From: Roseateles saccharophilus
Lineage (GTDB): Bacteria; Pseudomonadota; Gammaproteobacteria; Burkholderiales; Burkholderiaceae_C
Length of the DNA: 64,000 bases
Assembly: GCF_004342485.1 (NCBI RefSeq)
Contig: NZ_SMBU01000005.1
Span: 62,001 to 126,000, forward strand
Direction of reading: 5' to 3'
Shown: positions 38,110 to 47,294 of the stretch, one piece after another
Layout: each line of letters opens with the position of its first letter
Position numbering within the stretch: the first letter of the stretch is position 1
Notes under the pieces: generated by a model
Seen by the model: only the letters and a program-made list of their open reading frames with translations
Told to the model about the DNA's origin: nothing
The model's database searches: none
Program-made: the position numbers and the translations under genes

Positions 38110-38786
38110 TCGGCAAGCGCGTCCGCCCACAGCGCATAGCCGCGCGGGCCGGGGTGGAAGCCATCCTCGGCCATCAATTCGGCCGCATTGCTCTGCATGG
38201 CCTCGGGCAGCTGCAGCACGCAGCGCGAAGCCTGGCCCGACACGGCCGCGCTGAGGGCCGCATTGAAGCGCGCCGCCTGGCGGCCGAAGAACCAGCGCAG
38301 CGGCTGGGGCAGCAGCGGGAACTGCTGCATGGGCGGCGCGGCGCAGTGCACGCTCAGGCGCACGCCGGCACGCTCGGTAGCGAGCGCATGAATGCGGTCC
38401 AGCGCCGCCAAGGCCTTTGACGGCGCGACCTGGTCCACCACGTCGTTCACGCCCAGGGATGTGATCAGCACGTCGGCCGGCGCCAGTTCGGCAGCGGCCA
38501 GCGATGCGAGCGCCTGCTCGCTGCGGTGGCCGCTGGTCGCGACGAGCTGCCAGCCGACCGGCTGGCCCAGCCGCACGGCCAGCGCCTGCGCGAGGCGGCC
38601 GGCAAGTGCCTCGCCCTGGTGCGCCGCGCCGACGCCGGCGGCGGAGGAATCCCCCACGATGAGCAGCCTCAGCGCCGAGCCCTCGGCCGCACGCGGGCCG
38701 GCCGCCTCGGGCAGGCGCAGCGCCGTCGCGCGCACGCGCCGCCCCTGCCAGAGCAGCAGCGGCCCCAGCAGGATCTTGGCGATCAC
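38061..38786 (-). CDS. SGNH/GDSL-family hydrolase
   Basis: 241-residue esterase/lipase-type hydrolase. Start is the GTG at 38786, which overlaps the stop of the upstream isomerase gene by 4 bases (GTGA) and opens with a hydrophobic 'IAKILLGPLLLWQG', a probable membrane anchor. SGNH blocks: I 'LIVGDSSAAGVGA' (nucleophile Ser), III 'SLGVNDVV' and V 'DGFHPGPRGYALWA' (catalytic Asp/His). Last gene of the fatty-acid operon; it could hydrolyse lipid or acyl esters. The 3' end overlaps yciA convergently by 49 bp. Confidence 0.87.
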   Translation of the reverse strand: MIAKILLGPLLLWQGRRVRATALRLPEAAGPRAAEGSALRLLIVGDSSAAGVGAAHQGEALAGRLAQALAVRLGQPVGWQLVATSGHRSEQALASLAAAELAPADVLITSLGVNDVVDQVAPSKALAALDRIHALATERAGVRLSVHCAAPPMQQFPLLPQPLRWFFGRQAARFNAALSAAVSGQASRCVLQLPEAMQSNAAELMAEDGFHPGPRGYALWADALADQIVIGLGLPSRSMAT

Positions 38787-39547
38787 TGGAACTTGGAGAA
38801 GTCCGGCGCGCGCTTCTGGAAGAAGGCCTGGAAGGCTTCCATCGCCTCTGGGCTGCGCAGGCGGGCACCGAAGACCCCGGCCTCGCGCGTGATGGCGGCC
38901 TTGACGGCCTCGCGCTGCGCGCCGCGGATCAGCTGCTTGCTGTCGCGCACGGCGCCCGGGGCCAGCGTGTTGAAGCGCTCGGCGATGCGGCGGGCATGGT
39001 TCAGCACCTCGCTGCCCGGCAGCACGCGGTTGGCGATGCCGCATTCCACGGCCTGTTCGCCGGTGAAGGGGTCGCCCAGCAGCAGCTTCTCGGCCGCGCG
39101 GCGATTGCCCATCAGCTGGGGCAGCACGACGCTGGACGCGAACTCGGGCACCAGGCCCAGGGCCACGAAGGGCATGGCCAGGCGGGCCTCGTCGGCGACG
39201 AAGACGAAATCGCAGTGCAGCAGCATCGTCGTGCCGATGCCGATGGCCGCGCCGGTGACGGCCGCGACCACGGGCTTGCCGCAGTCCACCAGCGCATGCA
39301 TGAACTGGAAGGTCGGCGCGTCTTCGCCGCGCACCGGGCCAGCCATGAAGTCCTCGAGGTCGTTGCCCGACGTGAAGATGCCGGGCTGACCGGTGATCAG
39401 CACGGCGCGCACGGCCGGATCGGCATCGGCCGCGCGCAGCGCGTCGGCCATGGCCTGGTACATCGCCTGGGTGATGGCGTTCTTTTTCTCGGGGCGGGCG
39501 ATCTCGATCGTCGCGACGCCGTTGAGCGTGTAGCTCTTGATGGTCAT
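38783..39547 (-). CDS. Enoyl-CoA hydratase/isomerase family, probably delta3,delta2-enoyl-CoA isomerase
   Basis: 254-residue crotonase-fold protein. The oxyanion-hole region 'ITGQPGIFTSGNDLEDF' is normal. The two catalytic glutamates of true hydratases are missing: the 'GGGCELA' position reads 'GIGTTML' and the 'QPEI' position reads 'MPFV'. Instead a Glu stands at position 135 in 'LGLVPEFASS', the place of the single acid in PECI-type isomerases. I therefore infer a role in handling unsaturated fatty acids. In the operon it follows the DUF1569 gene by 13 bp and overlaps the SGNH hydrolase by 4. Confidence 0.86.
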   Translation of the reverse strand: MTIKSYTLNGVATIEIARPEKKNAITQAMYQAMADALRAADADPAVRAVLITGQPGIFTSGNDLEDFMAGPVRGEDAPTFQFMHALVDCGKPVVAAVTGAAIGIGTTMLLHCDFVFVADEARLAMPFVALGLVPEFASSVVLPQLMGNRRAAEKLLLGDPFTGEQAVECGIANRVLPGSEVLNHARRIAERFNTLAPGAVRDSKQLIRGAQREAVKAAITREAGVFGARLRSPEAMEAFQAFFQKRAPDFSKFQ

Positions 39548-39560
39548 CGGGGTCTCCGGT

Positions 39561-40091
39561 TCAGGCCGTGGCCGTCTTAGCCTGGAACTGGGTCCAGTGG
39601 TTGGCCAGGTGCATCAGATGGGCTCGCTCGTACTGCGGCTTGGTCAGCTCACCGTAGGCGAAGTGGGGTCGCAGTGTGCCCTGGAAATTCGCAAAGGCGT
39701 CCATCGCGTCCAGCAGGCGCTGGACCGAGGTCTTCAGCGTCTGCGACGCATCGAGCGCCGGCGCGCCGGGGATGGGCTCGTCCAGGCTGTGGCTCATCGC
39801 GCCACGTGCATTGAAGACGGCGAAGGCCGCCGAGCCGAGGGTGGAGCGAAACCAGGTGCCCTTGAGCACCGGAAAGCCCTGCATCGAGAACTCGATGCTC
39901 TGGGCCAGATGCTGCAGCACCTGGCTGAGGTTCCAGGGGCTGCCCTGCACGAGCTTCTCCGAGAACAGCAGCTCCAGCACGGCCTGCTGGCCGGCCTTCC
40001 AGCTCGAGAAGGTCTGCAGCTCGCCGGAACAACCGGCGAGAGGCGCCGCGAGCAACACCGAGGAAGCCTGGAGCACGCGACGCCTGTTCAT
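39561..40091 (-). CDS. DUF1569 (DinB-like) exported protein
   Basis: 176-residue protein with an N-terminal signal starting 'MNRRRVLQASSVLLAAPLAGC': twin arginines and a lipobox LAGC, so possibly a Tat-exported lipoprotein. The body matches DUF1569, a member of the DinB four-helix superfamily ('NLSQVLQHLAQSIEFSMQG', 'HFAYGELTKPQYERAHLMHLANH'), which often has metal-binding histidines. It starts 2 bp after the thiolase stop, so it is surely in the operon, but its link to fatty-acid breakdown is unknown. Confidence 0.82.
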   Translation of the reverse strand: MNRRRVLQASSVLLAAPLAGCSGELQTFSSWKAGQQAVLELLFSEKLVQGSPWNLSQVLQHLAQSIEFSMQGFPVLKGTWFRSTLGSAAFAVFNARGAMSHSLDEPIPGAPALDASQTLKTSVQRLLDAMDAFANFQGTLRPHFAYGELTKPQYERAHLMHLANHWTQFQAKTATA

Positions 40092-40093
40092 GG

Positions 40094-41308
40094 TCAGAGC
40101 CTTTCGAAGATGCCCGCGGCACCCTGGCCGGCGCCGACGCACATCGTGACCATGCCATATTTCCCGCCGGTGCGACGCAGGCCATGGATGACCGAGGCCG
40201 ATCGGATGGCGCCGGTGGCGCCCAGCGGGTGACCCAGCGCGATCGCACCGCCGTTGGGGTTGACCTTGGCGCGGTCCAGCTCGAAGCCCTTGCTGTCCAG
40301 GTCGTTCAGCACGGCCAGCGACTGCGCGGCGAAGGCTTCGTTCAGCTCGACCCAGTCCATGTCCTTGGCGCTCAGGCCGGCGGCCTTCAGCGCGGCCGGG
40401 ATGGCTTCGATCGGGCCGATGCCCATGATCTCGGGCGGCACGCCGCGCACGGCGAAGGACACGAAGCGAGCCAGCGGCGTCAGGTTGTAGCGCTTCAGCG
40501 CGGCTTCGCTGACGAGCAGCAGGCCACCGCAGCCATCGGAGGTCTGGGAGCTGTTGCCGGCGGTCACGCTGCCCTTGGCGGCGAACACGGGCTTGAGCCT
40601 GGCCAGACCTTCCAGCGACGTGTCGGGGCGGGCGCCTTCGTCGAGCCTGACGGTGCGGGTCTTGGTGTTGATCGTGCCGTCGGCCAGGTTGGGCGTGCGC
40701 TCGACGATGTCGAAGGGCGTCATCTCGGCATCGAACCAGCCCGCCCGCATGGCGGCCACGGCGCGACGGTGCGATTCCAGCGAGAAGACGTCCTGGGCCT
40801 CGCGGCCGATCTTCCACTGCGCGGCGACCTTCTCGGCCGTCAGGCCCATGCCGTAGGCGATGCCGATGTTCTCGTCCTTCTCGAAGATCAGCGGGCTCAG
40901 GCTGGGCTTGTTGCCGCCCATCGGGATCATGGACATGGACTCGACGCCGCCGGCGAACATCACGTCGGCCTCGCCGACGCGGATGCGGTCCGCGGCCATC
41001 TGCACGGCGGTGACGCCGGAGGCGCAGTAGCGGTTGATCGTCACGCCGCCTACCGTCGGGCCGAAGCCGGCCAGCACCGAGGCCACGCGGGCGATGTTCA
41101 TGCCCTGCTCACCCTCGGGGAAGGAGCAGCCGACGATGGCGTCTTCAATCGCCTTGGCTTCCAGGCCGGGGGCCTGCGCCAGCGCGGCCTGCATGACCTT
41201 GACGAGCATCTCGTCGGGGCGGGTGTTCTTGAAGTAGCCACGGCCGCTCTTGCCGATGGGCAGACGGGTGGCGGCAACGACGTAGGCGTCCTGGACTTGC
41301 TTGCTCAT
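40094..41308 (-). CDS. Acetyl-CoA C-acyltransferase (thiolase)
   Basis: 404-residue thiolase for the last step of beta-oxidation. Nucleophile Cys95 in 'INRYCASGVTAV', active-site His in 'GGAIALGHPLGATGAI' and second Cys in 'TMCVGAGQGA' are all present. Start at 41308 because an in-frame upstream Met lacks similarity and an AGGAAAC ribosome site precedes this ATG. Sequence type is the FadA-like partner of FadN/FadJ-type proteins. Operon neighbours: DUF4442 protein 13 bp before, DUF1569 2 bp after. Confidence 0.94.
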   Translation of the reverse strand: MSKQVQDAYVVAATRLPIGKSGRGYFKNTRPDEMLVKVMQAALAQAPGLEAKAIEDAIVGCSFPEGEQGMNIARVASVLAGFGPTVGGVTINRYCASGVTAVQMAADRIRVGEADVMFAGGVESMSMIPMGGNKPSLSPLIFEKDENIGIAYGMGLTAEKVAAQWKIGREAQDVFSLESHRRAVAAMRAGWFDAEMTPFDIVERTPNLADGTINTKTRTVRLDEGARPDTSLEGLARLKPVFAAKGSVTAGNSSQTSDGCGGLLLVSEAALKRYNLTPLARFVSFAVRGVPPEIMGIGPIEAIPAALKAAGLSAKDMDWVELNEAFAAQSLAVLNDLDSKGFELDRAKVNPNGGAIALGHPLGATGAIRSASVIHGLRRTGGKYGMVTMCVGAGQGAAGIFERL

Positions 41309-41321
41309 GATGTTTCCTTTC

Positions 41322-41816
41322 TTAAGCCTGGGGCTTTTTCTCTTTGGGCACCCAGGCCCAGACAAATTCACACTCGATCGGCTCGATGCCGGCTTCGTCG
41401 GTCACGGTCACGGCGACCTTGACCTCACCCTTGGTTTCGTTCGCCATCGCATGGCGCTGCGCGGCGGTCAGGTGCGCCTTGGCGACGAGGCCGCCGGTGG
41501 CGCGCTTCCTGAAGTTCACCTGCAGCGACTTGCACAGCGGCAGGCAGTCGTCACGCACATTCATGCCCACCACCATGCCGGTGGCGGTCTCGGCGAGCAG
41601 CGACATCGCGGCCGCATGCACACCCTTGATGTGGTTCTGCACCGGGCGCTTGTTGGCGACGCGGATCTCGCTGCGCTCGGGGGTGAGCGCCACGAAATCG
41701 AGCGACGCCGTGCCCGTGAAAGGCACGGCGCGGCGCAGCGCGAAGTTGCGCGCTGCACCCCGCAACGGCCCGGGCAGACCGTCCAGCTTGGCGAGGGTGC
41801 GTTGAAGCCGGTTCAC
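41322..41816 (-). CDS. DUF4442 hotdog protein, probable acyl-CoA thioesterase
   Basis: 164-residue hotdog-fold protein of the DUF4442 group (thioesterase superfamily). The long helix and strands ('HIKGVHAAAMSLLAETATGMVVGMNV') and 'KSLQVNFRKRATGGLVAKAHL' are typical. It lies in the beta-oxidation operon between the multifunctional enzyme (8 bp) and the thiolase (13 bp), suggesting it removes CoA from stalled intermediates. Catalytic acid not assigned with certainty. Confidence 0.85.
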   Translation of the reverse strand: MNRLQRTLAKLDGLPGPLRGAARNFALRRAVPFTGTASLDFVALTPERSEIRVANKRPVQNHIKGVHAAAMSLLAETATGMVVGMNVRDDCLPLCKSLQVNFRKRATGGLVAKAHLTAAQRHAMANETKGEVKVAVTVTDEAGIEPIECEFVWAWVPKEKKPQA

Positions 41817-41824
41817 GGTGGACC

Positions 41825-44221
41825 TTAGTTGCGGACGGGCTTGCCGGTCTGCAGCATGCCCATGATGCGTTCCTGCGTCTTGGGGTTGTCGAGCAGCGCG
41901 CAGAAGTGCTTGCGCTCCAGCGCCATCAGGTATTCCTCGCTGACGAGGGAACCCGCCTCGACCTCGCCGCCGCAGACCACGTCGGCAATCGCTGCGGCCA
42001 GGTCGAAGTCGTGCTGGCTGACGAAGCCGCCGTCGCGCATGTTGGCAACCTGGCCCTTGATCGTCGCGATGCCACTGCGGCCGGCGACCGGGAACAGGGC
42101 CTTGTGCGGCGGACGGTAGCCGGCCTCGCTCATGCCGAGCGCGGTGGCGGTGGCCACGTGCAGCAGCTCGTCCTTGTGCGGCACGATGATGTCGCTGTCG
42201 AGCAGGAAGCCGTTCTTCTTCGCCTCGTGCGCCGAGGTCGCGACCTTGGCCGTCGCGGCGGTCAGGAAGCCGTCCTTCAGGAAGGCCAGGATGTCGGCAC
42301 CGGCATTGCCGGCGGCGGCCATCTCGGCGGCGCGGCGGGCGACATAGGTCAGGCCGCCGCCGCCGGGCACCAGGCCCACGCCGACTTCCACGAGGCCCAC
42401 ATAGCTCTCGACATGGGCGACGCGGCGCGCGCAGTGCACGGCCAGCTCGGCGCCGCCGCCCAGGGCCAGGCCGCGCATCGCGGCGACGACCGGCACATTG
42501 GCGTAGCGCAGGCGCAGCATCATGTCCTGCAGCTTCTTCTCTTCCGGCGCGATGCCCTTGCTGCCCATCTTCATGAAGACGGGCATCAGGCTTTCGAGGT
42601 TGGCGCCGGCCGAGAACACGTCGTCCGGGCTCCAGATGACCAGGCCCTTGTAGTCGGCCTCGGCGATCTCGACCGCCTTGAGCAGGCCCTCGGTGACGGC
42701 CGGGCTGATCAGGTGCAGCTTGGCGGTGATGGAGGCGACGACGACCTCGCCGTCCAACGTCCAGACGCGCACTTCCTCGTTCCTGAACAGCTCGGTGCCC
42801 GACTTCAGCGGGTCGGCAGCGCCGGTACCCAGCAGCGATTCGCGGAAGGCTTGGCGCTTGTAGACAGGCAGCTCGCTGCGCGGCTTGAACTTGGCCTCAA
42901 GAGCGCTCCACGAGCCCGCGGGCGTGTGCACGCCACCGGCTTCGGCCACGGGGCCTTCGGTGACCCAGGCGGGCAGCGGCGCGCTGGACAGGGTCTTGCC
43001 TTCGGCGATGTCAGCCGAGATCCACTCGGCGACCTGCTTCCAGCCGGCGGCCTGCCACAGCTCGAACGGACCTTGCTGGCTGCCGAAGCCCCAGCGCATC
43101 GCGAAGTCGATCTCGCGCGCCGTGTCGGCCACGGTGTCGAGGTGCACGGCGGCGTAGTGGAAGCTGTCGCGCAGGATGGCCCACAGGAACTGGGCCTGAG
43201 GGTTGGTCGATTCGCGCAGCAGCTTCAGGCGGTCGGCCGGTGCTTTCTTCAGCATGCGGGCGACGATCTCGTCGGCCTTCTTGCCGCCGGCGACGTATTC
43301 ACCGGTCGCGAAGTCCAGGCGCTGGATGTCCTTGCCGACCTTCTTGTAAAAGCCGGCACCGGTCTTCTGGCCCAGCGCGCCCTTCTCGATCAGGCCGGCC
43401 AGCACCTTGGGCGTGGCGTACGTCGAGTAGAAGGGGTCGTCCTTCAGGTTGTCCTGCATCGTCTTGACGACGTGGGCCATGGTGTCCAGGCCGACGACGT
43501 CCGCGGTGCGGAAGGTGCCCGACGACGCGCGGCCCAGCTTCTTGCCGGTCAGGTCGTCGACGACGTCCACCGACAGGCCGAACTTCTCTGCCTCGATCAT
43601 CGTGGCCATCATGCCGGCGATGCCGACGCGGTTGGCGACGAAGTTGGGCGTGTCGTGGGCGCGCACGACGCTCTTGCCCAGCGACGTGGTCACGAAGGCT
43701 TCGAGCTGGTCGAGGATTTCCGGCCGGGTGGTCGGCGTGTTGATCAGCTCCACCAGGGCCATATAGCGCGGCGGGTTGAAGAAGTGGATGCCGCAGAAGC
43801 GCGGCTTGATTTCTTCGGGCAGCACTTCGCTGAGCTTGGTGATCGACAGGCCCGAGGTGTTCGAGGCCACGATGGCGTGCGCGGCGACGAAGGGCGCGAT
43901 CTTGGTATAGAGGTCGAGCTTCCAGTCCATGCGCTCGGCGATGGCCTCGATGATGAGGTCGCAGCCGCGCAGCACCTCCAGGTGCTCCTCGTAGTTGGCC
44001 TGCTGGATCAGCGCGGCCTCGGCGCTGTCGCCCAGCGGCGCCGGCTTGAGCTTCTTCAGGCCGTCGACGGCCTTGGTAACGATGCCGTTCTTGGCACCTT
44101 CCTTGGCGGGCAGGTCGAACAGCACGACCGGCACCTTGCAGTTGACGAGGTGGGCCGCGATCTGCGCGCCCATCACGCCGGCGCCGAGCACGGCGACCTT
44201 GCGGACTTGGAATCGACTCAT
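41825..44221 (-). CDS. 3-hydroxyacyl-CoA dehydrogenase / enoyl-CoA hydratase (FadN/FadB-like)
   Basis: 798-residue bifunctional beta-oxidation enzyme with the dehydrogenase first. NAD-binding 'AVLGAGVMGAQIAAHLV' is near residues 10-26 and the catalytic His is in 'CGIHFFNPPRYM'. A hydratase domain forms the C-terminal third. Its two catalytic glutamates are present in 'LGGGAELAVHCARR' and 'LVEVGVGLVPGGGG'. This order (dehydrogenase-hydratase) is FadN-type rather than E. coli FadB. Ribosome site GGAG before the start. Central gene of the TetR-controlled operon. Confidence 0.94.
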   Translation of the reverse strand: MSRFQVRKVAVLGAGVMGAQIAAHLVNCKVPVVLFDLPAKEGAKNGIVTKAVDGLKKLKPAPLGDSAEAALIQQANYEEHLEVLRGCDLIIEAIAERMDWKLDLYTKIAPFVAAHAIVASNTSGLSITKLSEVLPEEIKPRFCGIHFFNPPRYMALVELINTPTTRPEILDQLEAFVTTSLGKSVVRAHDTPNFVANRVGIAGMMATMIEAEKFGLSVDVVDDLTGKKLGRASSGTFRTADVVGLDTMAHVVKTMQDNLKDDPFYSTYATPKVLAGLIEKGALGQKTGAGFYKKVGKDIQRLDFATGEYVAGGKKADEIVARMLKKAPADRLKLLRESTNPQAQFLWAILRDSFHYAAVHLDTVADTAREIDFAMRWGFGSQQGPFELWQAAGWKQVAEWISADIAEGKTLSSAPLPAWVTEGPVAEAGGVHTPAGSWSALEAKFKPRSELPVYKRQAFRESLLGTGAADPLKSGTELFRNEEVRVWTLDGEVVVASITAKLHLISPAVTEGLLKAVEIAEADYKGLVIWSPDDVFSAGANLESLMPVFMKMGSKGIAPEEKKLQDMMLRLRYANVPVVAAMRGLALGGGAELAVHCARRVAHVESYVGLVEVGVGLVPGGGGLTYVARRAAEMAAAGNAGADILAFLKDGFLTAATAKVATSAHEAKKNGFLLDSDIIVPHKDELLHVATATALGMSEAGYRPPHKALFPVAGRSGIATIKGQVANMRDGGFVSQHDFDLAAAIADVVCGGEVEAGSLVSEEYLMALERKHFCALLDNPKTQERIMGMLQTGKPVRN

Positions 44222-44254
44222 GGGTTTATCTCCTGGGAATCTTGAAAGGGCCGG

Positions 44255-44686
44255 TCACTCGACGCGAATCCACGTCTGCGTGCGGCCGAACAGAGGGGCA
44301 CCGATGTAGCCGCGCACCTCCAGCTTCTTGCCCCCGTCCACCGGCTTCAGCCGGGTGCGGTAGGTCTTGCCGTTGTTGGGGTCGAGGATCTCGCCGTGGC
44401 CCCAGACGCCTTCGCCGTCGGCCTTCACGCCGCGGATGATCTGCAGGCCGACGACGGGCTTGTCCTTGCGGTCGTCACTGCACTTGTCGCACTTGCCGTC
44501 GGCAGGGTCCTTGGGGTCGAGCAGCTTGTCGATGCTGCCGACCAGGGTGCCCGCCTGTTCGCTGATGCGGACCAGCGACTTCGCGGTTTTGCCGTCGTCG
44601 TCGATGGTCTTCCACAGGCCCACGGGTGTGGTTTGCGCGAACGCAAACACGGGCAGCAGCAGGGCAGCAGCGAACAGGGATTTCAT
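44255..44686 (-). CDS. DUF2147 periplasmic protein
   Basis: 143-residue exported protein with signal peptide 'SLFAAALLLPVFAFAQ'. The DUF2147 beta-barrel-like domain is recognised by 'PVGLWKTIDDDGKTAKSLVRI', a CxxC ('DGKCDKCSDD') and 'RTRLKPVDGGKKLEVRGYIGAPLFGRTQTW'. Family members are periplasmic and of uncertain function, possibly binding lipophilic ligands. Placed inside the beta-oxidation operon (32-33 bp gaps on both sides), which suggests a role in fatty-acid uptake or sensing (inference). Confidence 0.9.
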   Translation of the reverse strand: MKSLFAAALLLPVFAFAQTTPVGLWKTIDDDGKTAKSLVRISEQAGTLVGSIDKLLDPKDPADGKCDKCSDDRKDKPVVGLQIIRGVKADGEGVWGHGEILDPNNGKTYRTRLKPVDGGKKLEVRGYIGAPLFGRTQTWIRVE

Positions 44687-44718
44687 CGGGCGTAGTCCTT
44701 GTCAGTGAGCAGGTCGGG

Positions 44719-46509
44719 TTAGAAGAGAGCTTCTTCCATTTCCATCAGCGGCGCCAGGCCCGCACGGCAGGTGCGGATCAGGCTGGCCGTCTCGGGCAGC
44801 AGCTTGGCGAAGTAGAAGCGCGCCGTGGCCAGCTTGGCGGTGTAGAACGGGTCGCCGCTGTCCTTCTTGGCCAGCGCGATCTTGGCGGCCCGGGCGAAGA
44901 AATAGGCGAAGGTCATGTGGCCGACCACGCGCAGATAGTCCACGGCCGCGGCGCCGACTTCGTCGGCATTGCCCATGGCCTTCATGCCGATTTCCTGCGT
45001 CAGCTTGTTGACCTTGTCGCCCAGGTCGGCCAGCGGGTTCACGAACTCCTGCATGGCTTCGTTGGTGCCCTCTTCCTCGATGAAGGCGGCGATCTTCTTG
45101 CCGAACTTCTTCAGCGTGGCGCCGTTGTTGCCCAGCACCTTGCGGCCGAGCAGGTCCAGCGACTGGATGGTGTTGGTGCCCTCGTAGATCATGTTGATGC
45201 GCGCATCGCGCACGAACTGCTCCATGCCCCATTCATGGATGAAGCCGTGGCCACCGTAGACCTGCATGCAGTGCGAGGTGGCGAGCCAGCCGTTGTCGGT
45301 GATGAAGGCCTTGATGATGGGCGTCAGCAGCGCGACTTCGGCGTCGGCCTCCTTGCGCTCGTCCTCGTCGTCGCTTTTCAGCGCCTTGTCGAGCTGCAGC
45401 ACGGTGTAGCCCTGCAGCATGCGGCCGCCTTCGGCGAAGGCGCGGGCCGTCAGCAGCATCTTGCGCACGTCGGGGTGGACGATGATGGGGTCGGCCGGCT
45501 TGTCCGGAGCCTTGGGGCCGGAAAGGGCGCGCATCTGGATGCGGTCCTTCGCATAGGCCACGGCGTTCTGGTAGGCCACTTCGGTCAGGCCGAGGGACTG
45601 GTTGCCCACGCCCAGGCGGGCGGCGTTCATCATGACGAACATCGCGGCCAGGCCCTTGTTGGGCTCGCCGACCAGCGTGCCGACGGCGCCTTCCAGCACG
45701 ATCTGCGCGGTGGCGTTGCCGTGGATGCCCATCTTGTGCTCCAGGCCGGCGCAGAAGATGTCGTTGCGCGAGCCCAGCGAGCCGTCGGCGTTCACGTTGA
45801 ACTTGGGCACCAGGAAGAGCGAGATGCCCTTGCTGCCCTGCGGCGCGTCCGGCAGGCGGGCCAGCACCAGGTGGACGATGTTCTCGGCCATGTCGTGCTC
45901 GCCGGCCGAGATGAAGATCTTGGCGCCGGTGATCTTGTACGTGCCGTCGGCCTGCGGTTCGGCCTTGGTGCGCAGCAAGCCCAGGTCCGTGCCGCAGTGC
46001 GGCTCGGTCAGGCACATCGTGCCGGTCCACTCGCCGCTGGTCAGCTTGGGCAGGTAGGTGGCCTGCTGCTCGGGCGTGCCGTGGGCGTGCAGGGCCTCGT
46101 AGGCGCCGTGGCTCAGGCCGGGGTACATCGTCCAGGCCTGGTTGGCCGAGTTCAGCATCTCGTAGAAGAACTGGTTCACCAGATGCGGCAGGCCCTGGCC
46201 GCCGAAAGCGGGGTCGCAGCTCAGAGCCGGCCAGCCGCCTTCGACGTACTGCTTGTAGGCCTCCTTGAAGCCCTTGGGCGCAGTCACCTCGTGGCTGGCC
46301 TTGTCGAGGGTGCAGCCCTCGGCATCGCCGCTGAGGTTGATCGGGGCGATGACCTCGGCGGCGAACTTGCCGCCCTCCTCGAGCACCGCGTTGATCGTGT
46401 CGGCATCGATGTCCTCGTGGCCGGGCAGCATCTTCAGCTCGTCGACGACGTTCAGCAGCTCGTGCATGACGAACTGCATGTCACGCATGGGCGGGGTGTA
46501 CTGGGGCAT
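44719..46509 (-). CDS. Acyl-CoA dehydrogenase (C-terminally extended FadE-like type)
   Basis: 596-residue FAD enzyme for the first step of beta-oxidation. Family blocks: 'WTGTMCLTEPHCGTDLGLLRTKA' (FAD/substrate loop, split in text), 'GSKGISLFLVPKF', and the catalytic Glu in 'MIYEGTNTIQSLDLLGRK'. The extra C-terminal 130 residues are typical of the roughly 600-residue DmdC/AcdA-type enzymes. Start at 46509, with AGGAG 6 bases before; the frame is open upstream into tetR but without support. First structural gene after the regulator, 37 bp away. Confidence 0.94.
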   Translation of the reverse strand: MPQYTPPMRDMQFVMHELLNVVDELKMLPGHEDIDADTINAVLEEGGKFAAEVIAPINLSGDAEGCTLDKASHEVTAPKGFKEAYKQYVEGGWPALSCDPAFGGQGLPHLVNQFFYEMLNSANQAWTMYPGLSHGAYEALHAHGTPEQQATYLPKLTSGEWTGTMCLTEPHCGTDLGLLRTKAEPQADGTYKITGAKIFISAGEHDMAENIVHLVLARLPDAPQGSKGISLFLVPKFNVNADGSLGSRNDIFCAGLEHKMGIHGNATAQIVLEGAVGTLVGEPNKGLAAMFVMMNAARLGVGNQSLGLTEVAYQNAVAYAKDRIQMRALSGPKAPDKPADPIIVHPDVRKMLLTARAFAEGGRMLQGYTVLQLDKALKSDDEDERKEADAEVALLTPIIKAFITDNGWLATSHCMQVYGGHGFIHEWGMEQFVRDARINMIYEGTNTIQSLDLLGRKVLGNNGATLKKFGKKIAAFIEEEGTNEAMQEFVNPLADLGDKVNKLTQEIGMKAMGNADEVGAAAVDYLRVVGHMTFAYFFARAAKIALAKKDSGDPFYTAKLATARFYFAKLLPETASLIRTCRAGLAPLMEMEEALF

Positions 46510-46546
46510 CGGATACTCCTGGAACAGTCTGGGGTGGTGATTCGGT

Positions 46547-47284
46547 TCAGCGCCGCGCGGCGCCGATCTTGGGGGACTTGCGCGCGCCGTCGACCTGCAG
46601 GCCGGCGGGCGTGGCGTAGAACTGGATGGCCCGGTCGAAACCGCGGCCGGCACGCTCGAGCGCGCCGGGGATGCACATGAAGCGCGCATCGTGGTGCAGG
46701 GACAGGATCAGGCCGTGCAGCTCGAAGACGATCTGGTCGACATCGGCATCGGCCTGCAGGTGGCCTTCGTCGCGCGCCAGCACGATGGCCTTGTGCAGCG
46801 CCGCATGCCAGGCCTTGACCATGCCCACCAGCGCGTCGCGCACCGGGCCGGGCCGGTCGTCGAACTCGACGGCGCCGGAGATGTAGATGCAACCCGAGTC
46901 CATCTCGACCGACACGCGGCGCACCCAGCGCTCGAACATCGCGCGCAGGCGCGGCAGGCCGCGCGGCTCGCGGATGGCGGTGAAGAAGACTTCCTCTTCG
47001 AATTTCGCGTGATACTCGGTGACGACCGCGATCTGCAGCTCCTCGCGCGAGCCGAAGTGGGCGAAGACGCCCGACTTGCTCATCTGCGTCACGTCCGCCA
47101 GCGCACCGATGGACAGGCCTTCCAGGCCCATGTGGGACGCCAGGCCCAGCGCGGCCTCGAGGATGGCGGCACGGGTCTGCTGGCCCTTCTGCAGCGAGCG
47201 CGCGACGCGCACGGGCTTGGCCACGCGGAGCGGGGCGGCTTTCTTGGCGGGGGCGGGCAGCGTGGACACGGCGCGGACGGGCAA
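46547..47284 (-). CDS. TetR-family regulator of the fatty-acid operon
   Basis: 245-residue repressor. A basic, Ala/Val-rich N-terminal extension (about 30 residues) precedes the helix-turn-helix ('RAAILEAALGLASHMGLEGLSIGALADVTQMSKSGVFAHFGSREEL' spans residues 38-83, given here as the family pattern). The C-terminal ligand domain is of the TetR_C_6/FadR-PsrA-like kind. A perfect palindrome lies 11 bp upstream of its start, so autorepression and control of the downstream operon, with acyl-CoA as likely inducer, are inferred from family knowledge. Confidence 0.92.
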   Translation of the reverse strand: MPVRAVSTLPAPAKKAAPLRVAKPVRVARSLQKGQQTRAAILEAALGLASHMGLEGLSIGALADVTQMSKSGVFAHFGSREELQIAVVTEYHAKFEEEVFFTAIREPRGLPRLRAMFERWVRRVSVEMDSGCIYISGAVEFDDRPGPVRDALVGMVKAWHAALHKAIVLARDEGHLQADADVDQIVFELHGLILSLHHDARFMCIPGALERAGRGFDRAIQFYATPAGLQVDGARKSPKIGAARR

Positions 47285-47294
47285 GGAATAAAAC

